Shown piece after piece: positions 28,234-37,240 of a stretch of 64,000 bases of DNA (the first letter of the stretch is position 1; each line of letters starts with the position of its first letter). The notes below the pieces were generated by a model. It saw only the letters and a program-made list of their open reading frames with translations. It was not told where the DNA came from and ran no database searches. Origin of the DNA: Allosediminivita pacifica (lineage in GTDB: Bacteria; Pseudomonadota; Alphaproteobacteria; Rhodobacterales; Rhodobacteraceae); contig NZ_QBKN01000010.1 in the NCBI RefSeq assembly GCF_003054175.1, forward strand, positions 1 through 64,000, in the 5' to 3' direction. Both the position numbers and the translations under genes were made by a program.

Positions 28234-28261
28234 AAACGGCGGCACCCAAGTGCCGCCGTTT
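28234..28261 (+). terminator. terminator after the PAS gene
   Basis: AAACGGCGGCAC and GTGCCGCCGTTT form a perfect 12-bp stem with a 4-base loop, 24 bases after the stop. T-containing sequence follows on both strands, so it can also end the opposing aroF-type transcript. Confidence 0.8.
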
Positions 28262-28287
28262 CCGTTTCGAGCACTCGTGTTCGGCTG

Positions 28288-29658
28288 TCAAAGCGCCGCG
28301 ATCTCGGCCTCGCTGCCACGCAGGCTGGTCAGCTCCTCGGCCACGAGGAACGCCAGCTCCAGCGACTGCGACGCGTTCAGACGCGGGTCGCAGGCGGTGT
28401 GGTAACGCGCCGAAAGCGCGTCCTCGGTCACCTCGTGAACGCCGCCGGTGCACTCGGTCACGTCCTGACCGGTCATCTCGAAATGCACGCCGCCGGGGAT
28501 CGTACCTTCGGACTTGTGGATCGCAAAGAACTCCTGAACCTCGCGCAGCACGTTGTCGAAGGGCCGCGTCTTGTAGCCGCTCGACGACTTGATCGTGTTG
28601 CCGTGCATCGGATCCGAAACCCAGAGTACGTTGGCACCCTCTTCCTTCACGGTGCGGATGAGGCGCGGGAGATGCTCGCCCACGTTGCCGGCCCCGAAGC
28701 GCGAAATCAGCGTCAGCTTGCCGTGCTCGTTCTCGGGGTTCAGCTTTTTCAGCAGGATACGCAGATCCTCGGGCGTCATGCTCGGGCCGCACTTCAGGCC
28801 GACCGGGTTCATCACGCCACGCGCATATTCCACGTGCGCGCCGTCCGGCTGGCGGGTTCGGTCGCCGATCCAGATCATGTGACCGGAACCCGCGAGCCAT
28901 TTGCCCGAGGTGGAATCGAGCCGCGTCAGCGCCTCTTCGTATTCAAGCAGCAGCGACTCATGGCTGGTGTAGAAGTCCACGGTGCGCAGCGTGTGCGCGG
29001 TCGCACTGTCAACGCCTGCGGCCTTCATGAAGTCCAGCGTATCGCTGATCCGGTTGGCCATCTCGCGGTACTTGGCCGCCTTGTTGCCTTCGGTGAAGCC
29101 CAGCGTCCAGGCATGGACCTGGTGCACGTCGGCATAACCACCGGTCGAGAACGCGCGCAGCAGGTTCAGCGTGGCCGCAGCCTGCGTGTAGGCCTGCAGC
29201 ATCCGCCGCGGATCGGGAATGCGCGATTCAGGCGTGAAGGCCAGCTCGTTGATGATGTCACCGCGGTAGCTCGGCAGCTCGACGCCATCGACGGATTCCA
29301 TCGGTGCCGAACGCGGCTTGGCGAACTGACCTGCCATCCGGCCGACCTTCACCACAGGCACCTTGGCGCCGTAGGTCAGGATCATCGCCATCTGGAGCAT
29401 GACCTTGAAAGTGTCGCGGATCGCGTCGGCACTGAACTGGTCGAAGGCCTCGGCACAGTCGCCGCCTTGCAAAAGGAAGGCTTCGCCACGCGCGGCGGCA
29501 CCAAGCTGGCTCTTCAGACGACGGGCTTCGCCCGCAAAGACGAGCGGCGGATACTTGGCAAGCTGGGCCTCAACGGCGTTCAGCTCGGCAGTATCCGTAT
29601 ACTCCGGCATCTGAACCCGCGGCAGGTTGCGCCAGTTCGTCTTGTGCCACTCCGTCAT
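28288..29658 (-). CDS. class II 3-deoxy-7-phosphoheptulonate synthase
   Basis: The 456-residue plant-type (class II) DAHP synthase joins phosphoenolpyruvate and erythrose 4-phosphate at the entry of the shikimate pathway. It shows [18 protein letters not shown][10 protein letters not shown], [10 protein letters not shown] and [15 protein letters not shown]. The Cys, His, Glu and Asp metal ligands are all in place. It stands alone. Together with aroQ it is one of two aromatic-pathway genes in the window. Confidence 0.95.
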   Translation of the reverse strand: MTEWHKTNWRNLPRVQMPEYTDTAELNAVEAQLAKYPPLVFAGEARRLKSQLGAAARGEAFLLQGGDCAEAFDQFSADAIRDTFKVMLQMAMILTYGAKVPVVKVGRMAGQFAKPRSAPMESVDGVELPSYRGDIINELAFTPESRIPDPRRMLQAYTQAAATLNLLRAFSTGGYADVHQVHAWTLGFTEGNKAAKYREMANRISDTLDFMKAAGVDSATAHTLRTVDFYTSHESLLLEYEEALTRLDSTSGKWLAGSGHMIWIGDRTRQPDGAHVEYARGVMNPVGLKCGPSMTPEDLRILLKKLNPENEHGKLTLISRFGAGNVGEHLPRLIRTVKEEGANVLWVSDPMHGNTIKSSSGYKTRPFDNVLREVQEFFAIHKSEGTIPGGVHFEMTGQDVTECTGGVHEVTEDALSARYHTACDPRLNASQSLELAFLVAEELTSLRGSEAEIAAL

Positions 29659-29833
29659 CGTCTCTCTCCGGGTCGTGAATTAAACTCATATTCAACTTGG
29701 ACCCTCCCTATACCGAAGGCCAGACGCTCTGGCCATGGTTCTTTTCCGTCGCGTCTTGACGCTTTCGGGCAAACCTGCCCTTGTCGGTCCGGGCCGCGCG
29801 GAATGACGGCCTCCGTCAAGGAAGGGAAACGCC

Positions 29834-30862
29834 ATGCCCCCCGACAGCCAGCGCCCCGTCGTCGAACTGACCGACGTGCCCCGCAAGCCGCGTCGCTTCG
29901 TCTTCGTGCTCCTGCCCGAATTCACCATGCTTTGCTTTGCCGCGGCGGTGGAATCCCTGAGGATCGCCAACCGCGTGGCGGACAAGAAGCTTTACGAATG
30001 GACCATCACGGGCGAAAGCGAAGGGGCAGACGACTCCGACGCCTTTGTCACCTGCTCGGCCGGCGTGACCTTCCGGCTCGACGGCCCACTGCCCGAACTC
30101 ACGCGCGATGATACCATCATGCTCTGCGGCGGGATCGACGTGCAGAAGGCCTCGACCAAGCGGATGCTCAACTGGCTGCGCCGAGAGGCCCGCCGCGGCC
30201 TCAAGGTGGGTGGTCTCTGCACCGCAGGCTATACACTCGCAAAGGCGGGGCTGCTCGACGGCAAGCGCGCGACGATCCACTGGGAAAACCAGGACAGCTT
30301 CGCCGAGGAATTCGACGAGGTGAACCTGACCAAGTCGGTCTTCGTCATCGACGGGCACCGCATGACGACCGCCGGCGGCACCTCCTCGATCGACCTGATG
30401 CTCAAGGTCATCGCCGATGACCACGGCGAGGAACTCGCCAACGCCGTCGCCGACCAGCTCATCTACTCCTCGATCCGCACCGACCAGGACACGCAACGGC
30501 TCTCGGTACCCACGCGCATCGGCGTCCGCCATCCCAAGCTGAGCCAGGTCATCCAGATGATGGAGCAGAATATCGAGGAGCCGATCTCGCCCGCGCTCCT
30601 CGCCCAGCGGGTGGGCATGTCGACACGCCAGCTCGAACGGCTCTTCCGCCGCTACCTCAACCGCTCGCCCAAGCGCTACTACATGGAGCTGCGTCTCCAG
30701 AAGGCGCGCAACCTGCTAATGCAGACGGACATGAGCGTCATCAACGTGGCGCTCAGCTGCGGGTTCGCCTCGCCCTCGCACTTTTCCAAGTGCTACCGCG
30801 CCCACTACAACACGACGCCCTACCGCGAACGCGGCACCAGCGCGACACGCCTCTCGGTCTGA
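29834..30862 (+). CDS. GlxA-family AraC-type transcriptional regulator
   Basis: The 342-residue regulator joins a DJ-1/PfpI-like domain (about 20-195; G-G-L-C-T-A-G at the place of the nucleophile elbow) to an AraC helix-turn-helix pair (about 230-330, ending H-F-S-K-C-Y-R-A-H-Y). Such GlxA-type regulators control amine, betaine or arginine use in proteobacteria. It lies 280 bases upstream of, and in the same direction as, the branched-chain-type ABC operon, making it a candidate regulator of that operon. Confidence 0.9.
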   Translation: MPPDSQRPVVELTDVPRKPRRFVFVLLPEFTMLCFAAAVESLRIANRVADKKLYEWTITGESEGADDSDAFVTCSAGVTFRLDGPLPELTRDDTIMLCGGIDVQKASTKRMLNWLRREARRGLKVGGLCTAGYTLAKAGLLDGKRATIHWENQDSFAEEFDEVNLTKSVFVIDGHRMTTAGGTSSIDLMLKVIADDHGEELANAVADQLIYSSIRTDQDTQRLSVPTRIGVRHPKLSQVIQMMEQNIEEPISPALLAQRVGMSTRQLERLFRRYLNRSPKRYYMELRLQKARNLLMQTDMSVINVALSCGFASPSHFSKCYRAHYNTTPYRERGTSATRLSV

Positions 30863-31142
30863 CCGACGGGGGGAACCTGCCGCGAGGTTAGCCGTGCCCG
30901 GAGCCGAAGCCTAGACGCCTCACGTATCACGTTAGATTCGAGCAATATATAATTGCTATTGAACGCAAAAACAGACATCGGACCCCGGCCAGTTTAGCCC
31001 TTGCCATGCTGCGCATATCGGCGAGACGGCCCACGACGGTTGCCTGGCGCACCTCGCGTTCGCGTGAACTCTTTTCATTTGGAAGTGCCCCGCATAGGCT
31101 TCCGCGCGGACGAAAAGGTCCAACACAGGGAGTTGAACCACA

Positions 31143-32339
31143 ATGAACAAGCTTCTCGCAGCCACCGCGGCCGCGGCGCTCTGCGCCGGTGCAGCGAACG
31201 CCGAAAGCCACACCCAGGAGGTCGGGATCGGCGTGATCCTGGGCTTCACCGGTCCGATTGAATCGCTCACCCCGCAAATGGCCGCCAGCGCGGAACTCGC
31301 GCTGAGCGAAATCAACGAGAGCGGCAATTTCCTCGACGGCGTCACGCTCGCGCCGGTGCGCGCGGACTCCACCTGCGTCGACAGCGCCGCTGCCACCGCA
31401 GCCGGCGAACGCCTCGTCACCACCGACAGCATCGTCGCCATCATGGGCGCGGACTGCTCGGGCGTGACCGGCGCCGTCCTGTCGAACGTGGCCGTGCCGA
31501 ACGGAATTCCCATGATCTCGCCTTCCGCCACCTCGCCCGCGCTGTCGGACGCCGAGGACAACGGCCTCTTCTTCCGCACCGCTCCGTCGGATGCGCGTCA
31601 AGGTGTCGTCCTGGCCGAGATTCTGATGGAGCGCGACATCGGCGAGGTCGCCGTCACCTACTCCAACTCGGACTATGGCAAGGGCCTCAGCGATGCCTTC
31701 GCCGCTGCCTACGAGGACATGGGCGGCGAGATCACCATCAACCTGCCCCACGAGGACAACAAGGCGGACTACTCGGCCGAGATTGCCTCGGCGGCCTCCG
31801 CAGGCGGCGACGTCCTGGTCGTCCTCGGCTACTCCGACAGCGGCGGCCGCGGCATGATCCAGGCCGCGCTCGACACCGGCGCATTCGACACCTTCATGAT
31901 GGGCGACGGCATGTACGGCGACGCGCTCATGGATGCGCTTGGCGACTACATGAACGGCTCTTTCGGCGCGGTTCCCTGGTCCGAGGGCGAAGGCGCGGAG
32001 ATGTTCGCCAAGATCACCGAGGAGGCCGGCATCAACGGGGAAAGCTCCTTCACCCGCGAAAGCTACGACGCGGCGGCGCTCATTGCGCTGGCGATGATGA
32101 AGGGCGGCGAAGCCACCTCCGAGGCCGTGGCCGAAAACGTCATGAGCGTCGCCAACGCTCCGGGCGAGCCGATCCTGCCGGGCGAACTGGGAAAGGCGCT
32201 CCAGATCCTCACGGATGGCGGCGAGATCGACTACGTCGGCGCTTCTGCGGTAGAACTGATCGGCCCTGGCGAAGCAGCCGGCACGTACCGCCACTACGAT
32301 ATCGAAGACGGCGACTACACCACTGTCGAATTCAAGTGA
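31143..32339 (+). CDS. branched-chain-type ABC substrate-binding protein (LivK-like)
   Basis: The 398-residue periplasmic protein has a signal peptide (cut near A-N-A, residue 20) and the Peripla_BP_6 fold, starting V-G-I-G-V-I-L-G-F-T-G-P. It should bind an amino acid, amide or carboxylic acid for the following ABC genes. The ligand cannot be read from the sequence. The ribosome site AGGGAG precedes the ATG. A hairpin at 32361-32386 follows, as is common for highly expressed binding proteins. Confidence 0.9.
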   Translation: MNKLLAATAAAALCAGAANAESHTQEVGIGVILGFTGPIESLTPQMAASAELALSEINESGNFLDGVTLAPVRADSTCVDSAAATAAGERLVTTDSIVAIMGADCSGVTGAVLSNVAVPNGIPMISPSATSPALSDAEDNGLFFRTAPSDARQGVVLAEILMERDIGEVAVTYSNSDYGKGLSDAFAAAYEDMGGEITINLPHEDNKADYSAEIASAASAGGDVLVVLGYSDSGGRGMIQAALDTGAFDTFMMGDGMYGDALMDALGDYMNGSFGAVPWSEGEGAEMFAKITEEAGINGESSFTRESYDAAALIALAMMKGGEATSEAVAENVMSVANAPGEPILPGELGKALQILTDGGEIDYVGASAVELIGPGEAAGTYRHYDIEDGDYTTVEFK

Positions 32340-32360
32340 GCGGCGCTTGACGCCGTTGAG

Positions 32361-32386
32361 CGGCCCGGGCAAATCCCGGGCCGTTT
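32361..32386 (+). terminator. attenuator hairpin after livK-like gene
   Basis: CGGCCCGGG and CCCGGGCCG form a 9-bp stem with a 5-base loop, followed by a short TTT. It lies within the gap to the ATPase gene, so it probably lowers downstream expression rather than ending the operon. Confidence 0.7.
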
Positions 32387-32427
32387 CGAATTGAAGACGA
32401 AGGCGCGGTCAACGCGCCGGTACAGGG

Positions 32428-33216
32428 ATGACTACCGTGATCAGGGTCGAGGACCTTCACCGCCACTTCGGCGGTTTCCACGCCGTCGACGGCGCCACGC
32501 TCGAGATCGCCGATGGGTCGATCACCGGGCTTGTTGGCCCGAACGGTGCGGGAAAGACGACGCTTTTCAACGTGGTGGCGGGCGCTCTTCCACCGACGAG
32601 CGGCCGTGTCTTCATGGATGGCGAGGACATCACCGGCCTGCCGCCGCACGAACTCTTCCATGAGGGGCTGCTGCGGACCTTCCAGATCGCGCATGAATTC
32701 CCCTCGATGACCTGCCGTGAGAACCTGATGATGGTGCCGGGCAGCCAGTCGGGCGAAACCCTCTGGAACGCCTGGATCGGCCGCGGCCGCATCGCTCAGG
32801 AAGAGCGGGCGCTTCTGAAGAAAGCCGACGAAGTTCTTGATTTTCTGACCGTTTCGCACCTCAAGGACGAGAAGGCAGGCAACCTGTCCGGTGGACAGAA
32901 GAAACTCCTCGAACTCGGCCGAACCATGATGGTCGACGCCAAGGTGGTCTTCCTCGACGAGGTCGGCGCGGGCGTCAACCGAACGCTTCTCAATACCATA
33001 GGTGACGCAATTAAACGCCTGAACGAAGAGCGTGGCTACACCTTCTGCATGATCGAGCACGACATGGATTTCATCGGCCGCCTCTGCGACCCGGTCATCG
33101 TCATGGCCGAGGGCAAGGTGCTGGCAGAAGGCTCGATCGATCAGATCAAGTCCAACGACGCCGTGATCGAGGCCTACCTGGGCACCGGACTTAAGAACAA
33201 GGAGACGGCATCGTGA
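32428..33216 (+). CDS. branched-chain-type ABC ATPase (LivG-like)
   Basis: The 262-residue ATPase has Walker A G-P-N-G-A-G-K-T-T at 37-45 and signature L-S-G-G-Q-K-K-L-L-E-L-G-R-T. Its Walker B reads F-L-D-E-V-G-A-G, where most LivG proteins have D-E-P. The downstream I-E-H-D-M-D-F-I motif is normal. It works with the second ATPase and the two permeases in the inner membrane. The Pro-to-Val change after the catalytic Glu is unusual but the Glu itself is present. Confidence 0.92.
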   Translation: MTTVIRVEDLHRHFGGFHAVDGATLEIADGSITGLVGPNGAGKTTLFNVVAGALPPTSGRVFMDGEDITGLPPHELFHEGLLRTFQIAHEFPSMTCRENLMMVPGSQSGETLWNAWIGRGRIAQEERALLKKADEVLDFLTVSHLKDEKAGNLSGGQKKLLELGRTMMVDAKVVFLDEVGAGVNRTLLNTIGDAIKRLNEERGYTFCMIEHDMDFIGRLCDPVIVMAEGKVLAEGSIDQIKSNDAVIEAYLGTGLKNKETAS

Positions 33217-33233
33217 GCGCCATGACTTGCGCC

Positions 33234-33345
33234 GCCTGCCGGCGTCGCCCGGGGGCGGGCGCGCCTTCGGCGCCTCCGCGCGGGGGGCTCTGCCCCCCGT
33301 CCGCGCTATGCGCGGCCTCCCCCCGAGGTATTTCCGGCGAAAAGA
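33234..33345. repeat. palindromic intergenic repeat (REP-like)
   Basis: Three tandem hairpins lie in the livG-livF gap: GCGCC/GGCGC (33261-33273), GGGGGGC/GCCCCCC (33282-33298) and CCGCGC/GCGCGG (33301-33315), followed by C-C-C-C-C-G-A-G-G-T-A-T-T-T. This layout (GGGGGCTCTGCCCCC, a second stem, then CCCCCGAGG-A/T-TATTT) is one I recognise as a common intergenic repeat of Rhodobacteraceae genomes. It could form an mRNA-stabilising or attenuating structure within the operon. Confidence 0.7.
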
Positions 33346-33373
33346 AGCGGGCCGTTCCGGCCGGGAGGCGCGG

Positions 33374-34198
33374 ATGAGTTCCGACCCCTACGGCGACCGC
33401 GGCAACCGCGACCGCTCCATCGCCAACCCCGACGGCATGGGCGAAATCGACGGCACCCGCCCCGCCGGCACGGCACGTCCAGGCGCAGGCGGCGCCTTTC
33501 TCGAAGGGCACGCGATGACCGGCGGCTACGGGCGCGGCGCCGACATCCTGCACGACTGCACAATCGCCGTGGAGCGCGGCGAGATCGCCGTCATCGTCGG
33601 CCCCAACGGCGCGGGCAAGTCCACCGCCATGAAGGCGGTCTTCGGCATGCTGGACATCCGGCAGGGCGCCGTGCTGCTCGATGGCGAGGACATCACCGCG
33701 CTCAGCCCGCAGGCGCGCGTGCGCAAGGGCATGGGCTTCGTGCCCCAGACCAACAACATCTTCACCTCCATGACGGTGGAGGAGAACCTCGAGATGGGCG
33801 CCTTCATCCGGCGCGACGATTTCCGCCAGACCATGGAGCAGGTCTACGACCTGTTCCCGATTCTGAAGGAAAAGCGCCGCCAGCCCGCGGGCGAGCTTTC
33901 CGGCGGCCAGCGACAGCAGGTGGCCGTGGGCCGTGCGCTCATGACCAAGCCCAAGGTCCTGATGCTGGACGAGCCCACCGCCGGGGTCAGCCCCATCGTC
34001 ATGGACGAACTTTTCGACCGCATCATCGAGGTCGCCCGCACCGGCATTCCGATCCTCATGGTCGAACAGAACGCCCGCCAGGCGCTCGAGATCGCGGACC
34101 GCGGCTACGTGCTGGTGCAGGGCCGCAATGCCTATACCGACACGGGGGCGGCGCTGCTCGCCAATCCCGAGGTCCGGCGCAGTTTCCTGGGGGGATGA
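33374..34198 (+). CDS. branched-chain-type ABC ATPase (LivF-like)
   Basis: The 274-residue ATPase has Walker A G-P-N-G-A-G-K-S-T at 76-84, signature L-S-G-G-Q-R-Q-Q-V-A, Walker B M-L-M-D-E-P. It has an unusual N-terminal extension of about 45 polar, Gly/Asp/Arg-rich residues before the ATPase core. I chose the ATG at 33374 with GGGAGG upstream; a longer reading frame starts inside the palindromic repeat and is not believable. If translation started at an inner codon (such as M47, G-H-A-M-T-G-G-Y) the extension would vanish. Confidence 0.88.
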   Translation: MSSDPYGDRGNRDRSIANPDGMGEIDGTRPAGTARPGAGGAFLEGHAMTGGYGRGADILHDCTIAVERGEIAVIVGPNGAGKSTAMKAVFGMLDIRQGAVLLDGEDITALSPQARVRKGMGFVPQTNNIFTSMTVEENLEMGAFIRRDDFRQTMEQVYDLFPILKEKRRQPAGELSGGQRQQVAVGRALMTKPKVLMLDEPTAGVSPIVMDELFDRIIEVARTGIPILMVEQNARQALEIADRGYVLVQGRNAYTDTGAALLANPEVRRSFLGG

Positions 34199-34235
34199 GC
34201 GCGGCGGCCCGGCCCCTGCGTCATACGGAGTGACA

Positions 34236-35246
34236 ATGGACTTTCTCAACGCCTTCGTGGCCCTGTCGAATTTCGTGCTGATCCCGGCCATCGCCTATGG
34301 CAGCCAGCTGGCGCTCGGCGCGCTGGGGGTCACGCTGATCTACGGGATCCTGCGCTTTTCCAACTTCGCCCACGGCGACACCATGGCCTTTGGCACGATG
34401 GTCGCGATCCTCTTCACCTGGTGGTTCCAGTCCATGGGCATCTCGCTCGGGCCGCTGCCCACAGCGCTGCTGGCCATTCCCTTCGGCATCGCGGGAGCCG
34501 CGGCCCTGCTGCTGCTGACCGACCGGGTGGTCTACCGGTTCTACCGCGCGCAGAAGGCCAAGCCGGTGATCCTCGTCATCGTCTCCATGGGCGTCATGTT
34601 CATCTACAACGGGCTGACGCGCGTCGTGCTCGGCCCCGACGACCAGCGCTTTGCCGATGGCGAGCGCTTCCTGATCGGTGCGCTGGATTTCCGCCGCATG
34701 ACCGGTCTCGAGGAGGGGCTAGCGATCAAATCGACGCAGGCGATCACGCTGGTGACCGCCATCATCGTCGTGGCCCTGCTTTTCTGGTTCCTGACCTACA
34801 CCCGCACGGGCAAGTCCATGCGCGCCTATTCCGACAACGAGGATCTGGCGCTGCTCTCGGGCATCAACCCCGAGCGCGTGGTCATGGTCACATGGCTCAT
34901 CGTTGCGGCGCTCGCGACCATCGCGGGCGTGCTCTACGGTCTCGACAAGAGCTATAAACCCTTCACATACTTCCAGCTGCTGTTGCCGGTCTTCGCCTCG
35001 GCCATCGTCGGCGGGTTGGGATCGCCACTGGGGGCCATCGCGGGCGGCTTCATCATCGCCTTTTCCGAGGTTGGCATCGTCTATGCCTGGAAGCGCGTCG
35101 TGGCGCACATGGTGCCCGAGGCCTGGGAGCCCGAGGGGCTGCTGCAGCTCCTCTCCACCGACTACAAGTTCGCCGTGAGCTTCGTGATCCTCGTGATCGT
35201 TCTGCTGTTCCGGCCCACCGGTCTTTTCAGGGGGAAAGCGGTATGA
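34236..35246 (+). CDS. branched-chain-type ABC permease (LivH-like)
   Basis: The 336-residue integral membrane protein has about eight hydrophobic segments and the permease signature L-A-L-G-A-L-G-V-T-L-I-Y-G-I-L-R-F-S-N-F-A-H-G near 30-50. It also has G-G-L-G-S-P-L-G-A-I-A-G near 265. It pairs with the LivM-like subunit, whose start overlaps its stop by four bases. The start at 34236 follows a GGAG site. Confidence 0.92.
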   Translation: MDFLNAFVALSNFVLIPAIAYGSQLALGALGVTLIYGILRFSNFAHGDTMAFGTMVAILFTWWFQSMGISLGPLPTALLAIPFGIAGAAALLLLTDRVVYRFYRAQKAKPVILVIVSMGVMFIYNGLTRVVLGPDDQRFADGERFLIGALDFRRMTGLEEGLAIKSTQAITLVTAIIVVALLFWFLTYTRTGKSMRAYSDNEDLALLSGINPERVVMVTWLIVAALATIAGVLYGLDKSYKPFTYFQLLLPVFASAIVGGLGSPLGAIAGGFIIAFSEVGIVYAWKRVVAHMVPEAWEPEGLLQLLSTDYKFAVSFVILVIVLLFRPTGLFRGKAV

Positions 35247-36529
35247 CCCTGCGCACCTTCGGTCTTTTCGCCCTCGTCGCGGTGCTGATCCTCGGCACCG
35301 GCTTCGTGCAAAGCTGGAACTCGGCGCTGCTGATCCTGAACATGGGGCTGGTCAGCGCGGTCATGGCGCTTGGCGTGAACCTGCAGTGGGGCATTGCGGG
35401 ACTCTTCAACGTGGGCGTCATGGGGTTCGTGGCGCTCGGCGGTCTGGCGGTGGTGCTGACCTCGGTCGACCCGGTGCCCGAGGCCTGGGCCGCGGGCGGC
35501 CCGCGCCTCCTGCTGGCGCTTGTCGTCGGTGGCCTCGTCATTGCCGGTGCGACGCGGATTTGGAAGCGCGTGCACCGCGGCTGGGCCGTGGCGACCTTCC
35601 TGATCGCGGGCTTCTTCGTCTACCGCTGGCTGCTCGACCCTGCGGTCGAGGCGGTCGAGGACGTGAACCCCGCCGCCACCGGCTACCTCGGCGGGCTTGG
35701 CCTGCCCGTGCTCCTGAGCTGGCCCGTGGGCGGACTGCTCGCCGCGGGCGCCGCATGGCTCATCGGCAAGATCGCCCTCGGCCTGCGGTCCGACTACCTC
35801 GCCATCGCGACGCTCGGCATCGCCGAGATCATAATCGCGATCCTTAAGGCCGAAGACTGGATGGCGCGCGGCGTGAAGAACGTGACCGGCCTGCCTCGGC
35901 CCGTGCCCTACGAGATCGACCTTCAGAACGATCCCGGCTTTGTCGAGGCGGCGGCAAGCTTCGGGATGGACCCGACCACCGCTTCGACAATTTACGTAAA
36001 GCTCGGATATGCTGCGCTTTTCTCGATCTTGCTGGTGATCCTTCTCGTGCTCGCGCAGCTTGCGCTCAAGTCGCCCTGGGGCCGCATGATGCGCGCCATC
36101 CGCGACAACGAAACCGCCGCCCGCGCCATGGGCAAGGATGTGACCGCCCGCCACCTGCAGGTCTTCGTGCTGGGCAGTGCGCTCTGCGGGATCGCGGGCG
36201 CCATGATGACGACGCTCGACGGCCAGCTCGTGCCGGGCACCTACCAGCCGCTGCGCTACACCTTCCTCATCTGGGTCATGGTGATCGTCGGCGGCTCGGG
36301 CAACAACCTCGGCGCCGTGCTCGGCGGTTTCATCATCTGGTTTCTCTGGGTTCAGGTCGAACCCATGGCACAGGGCGCCATGGGCCTCATTACTGCCGGC
36401 ATGGCCGAGGACAGCGCAATTCGCGCGCATCTCATGGACAGCGTTCAACAGGTGCGGCTGCTGACCATGGGCGTGGTGCTTCTGGTGGTGTTGCGGTTCA
36501 GCCCGCGGGGCCTTCTGCCGGAACGCTGA
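35243..36529 (+). CDS. branched-chain-type ABC permease (LivM-like, long form)
   Basis: The 428-residue permease is about 100 residues longer than typical LivM. Extra hydrophobic segments lie at about 90-175, between the first helices and the core that begins R-S-D-Y-L-A-I-A-T-L-G-I-A-E-I-I. The core ends with the usual G-G-S-G-N-N-L-G-A-V-L-G-G-F. It completes a full importer (binding protein, two ATPases, two permeases) whose substrate is unknown; the flanking acyl-CoA synthetase hints at an organic acid. Confidence 0.9.
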   Translation: MTLRTFGLFALVAVLILGTGFVQSWNSALLILNMGLVSAVMALGVNLQWGIAGLFNVGVMGFVALGGLAVVLTSVDPVPEAWAAGGPRLLLALVVGGLVIAGATRIWKRVHRGWAVATFLIAGFFVYRWLLDPAVEAVEDVNPAATGYLGGLGLPVLLSWPVGGLLAAGAAWLIGKIALGLRSDYLAIATLGIAEIIIAILKAEDWMARGVKNVTGLPRPVPYEIDLQNDPGFVEAAASFGMDPTTASTIYVKLGYAALFSILLVILLVLAQLALKSPWGRMMRAIRDNETAARAMGKDVTARHLQVFVLGSALCGIAGAMMTTLDGQLVPGTYQPLRYTFLIWVMVIVGGSGNNLGAVLGGFIIWFLWVQVEPMAQGAMGLITAGMAEDSAIRAHLMDSVQQVRLLTMGVVLLVVLRFSPRGLLPER

Positions 36530-36553
36530 GCCCTAAAAGGCCAATCGCAGCGA

Positions 36554-37174
36554 TCAGCCGAGCGACGTCACCCAAAGAATGGTGGCGTCGTCCTCGCTGA
36601 CCGAGACCACGTTGTGCCCCATGGTCGCGTCGTAATAGGCGCTGTCGCCCCGGCGCATCTCGATGGGCTCGTAGAACTCGGTGTAAAGCCGGACGACGCC
36701 GGTCAGCACATAGAGGAACTCCTCGCCGTCGTGGCGCACCCAGCCGTCGAATTCCTCCATGCTGCGCGCCCGGACCCGCGCCCGGTAGGGCAGCATCTTC
36801 TTGCGGGTCAGCGTCTCGGCCAGCAGGTCGTGTTCATAGGTCGTGGTGGCGTGGTGGTTGCCCTCGCCCGACCGCGTGACCGCCATCCGACCGTTGACCT
36901 TGTCGGCGCGTGGCGGGGTGAACAGCTGCGGGATCGTGATCTGCAACCCCACGGCCAGCTTGCGCAGCGCATCATAGGTGGGCGACATCTGCCCGTTCTC
37001 GATCTTCGAGAGCGTCGAGCGTGCGAGTCCGGCCTGCTTGGCGGCCTGCTCCAGCGTCCAGTCCTTCTCTTTGCGCAACTCGCGCACGCGCTGGCCCAAG
37101 TCTAGCGGCTCGGCGCCGTGATCGTCACCGTTTTCACGGGCGATGCGGATGAGGGATTTCGGGTCGCGCGTCAT
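36554..37174 (-). CDS. XRE-family regulator with cupin domain
   Basis: The 206-residue protein has an N-terminal helix-turn-helix (about 26-82; L-G-Q-R-V-R-E-L-R and T-L-S-K-I-E-N-G) and a C-terminal cupin fold (about 125-206). Such regulators sense small organic acids or amines. It diverges from the acyl-CoA synthetase gene with 66 bases between the starts and converges on the ABC operon, so it may control either. Confidence 0.9.
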   Translation of the reverse strand: MTRDPKSLIRIARENGDDHGAEPLDLGQRVRELRKEKDWTLEQAAKQAGLARSTLSKIENGQMSPTYDALRKLAVGLQITIPQLFTPPRADKVNGRMAVTRSGEGNHHATTTYEHDLLAETLTRKKMLPYRARVRARSMEEFDGWVRHDGEEFLYVLTGVVRLYTEFYEPIEMRRGDSAYYDATMGHNVVSVSEDDATILWVTSLG

Positions 37175-37240
37175 GGCGACCTGCTATAGGCCCGCGCCCC
37201 CGGCCTTGCAAGCGCGCCCGCCGGTGCCTAATCCGGAGCC

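Noticed and set aside
33227-33373. N-terminal extension of LivF from 33227
   Set aside because: It translates the palindromic repeat and has no ribosome site; the ATG at 33374 is preceded by GGGAGG.
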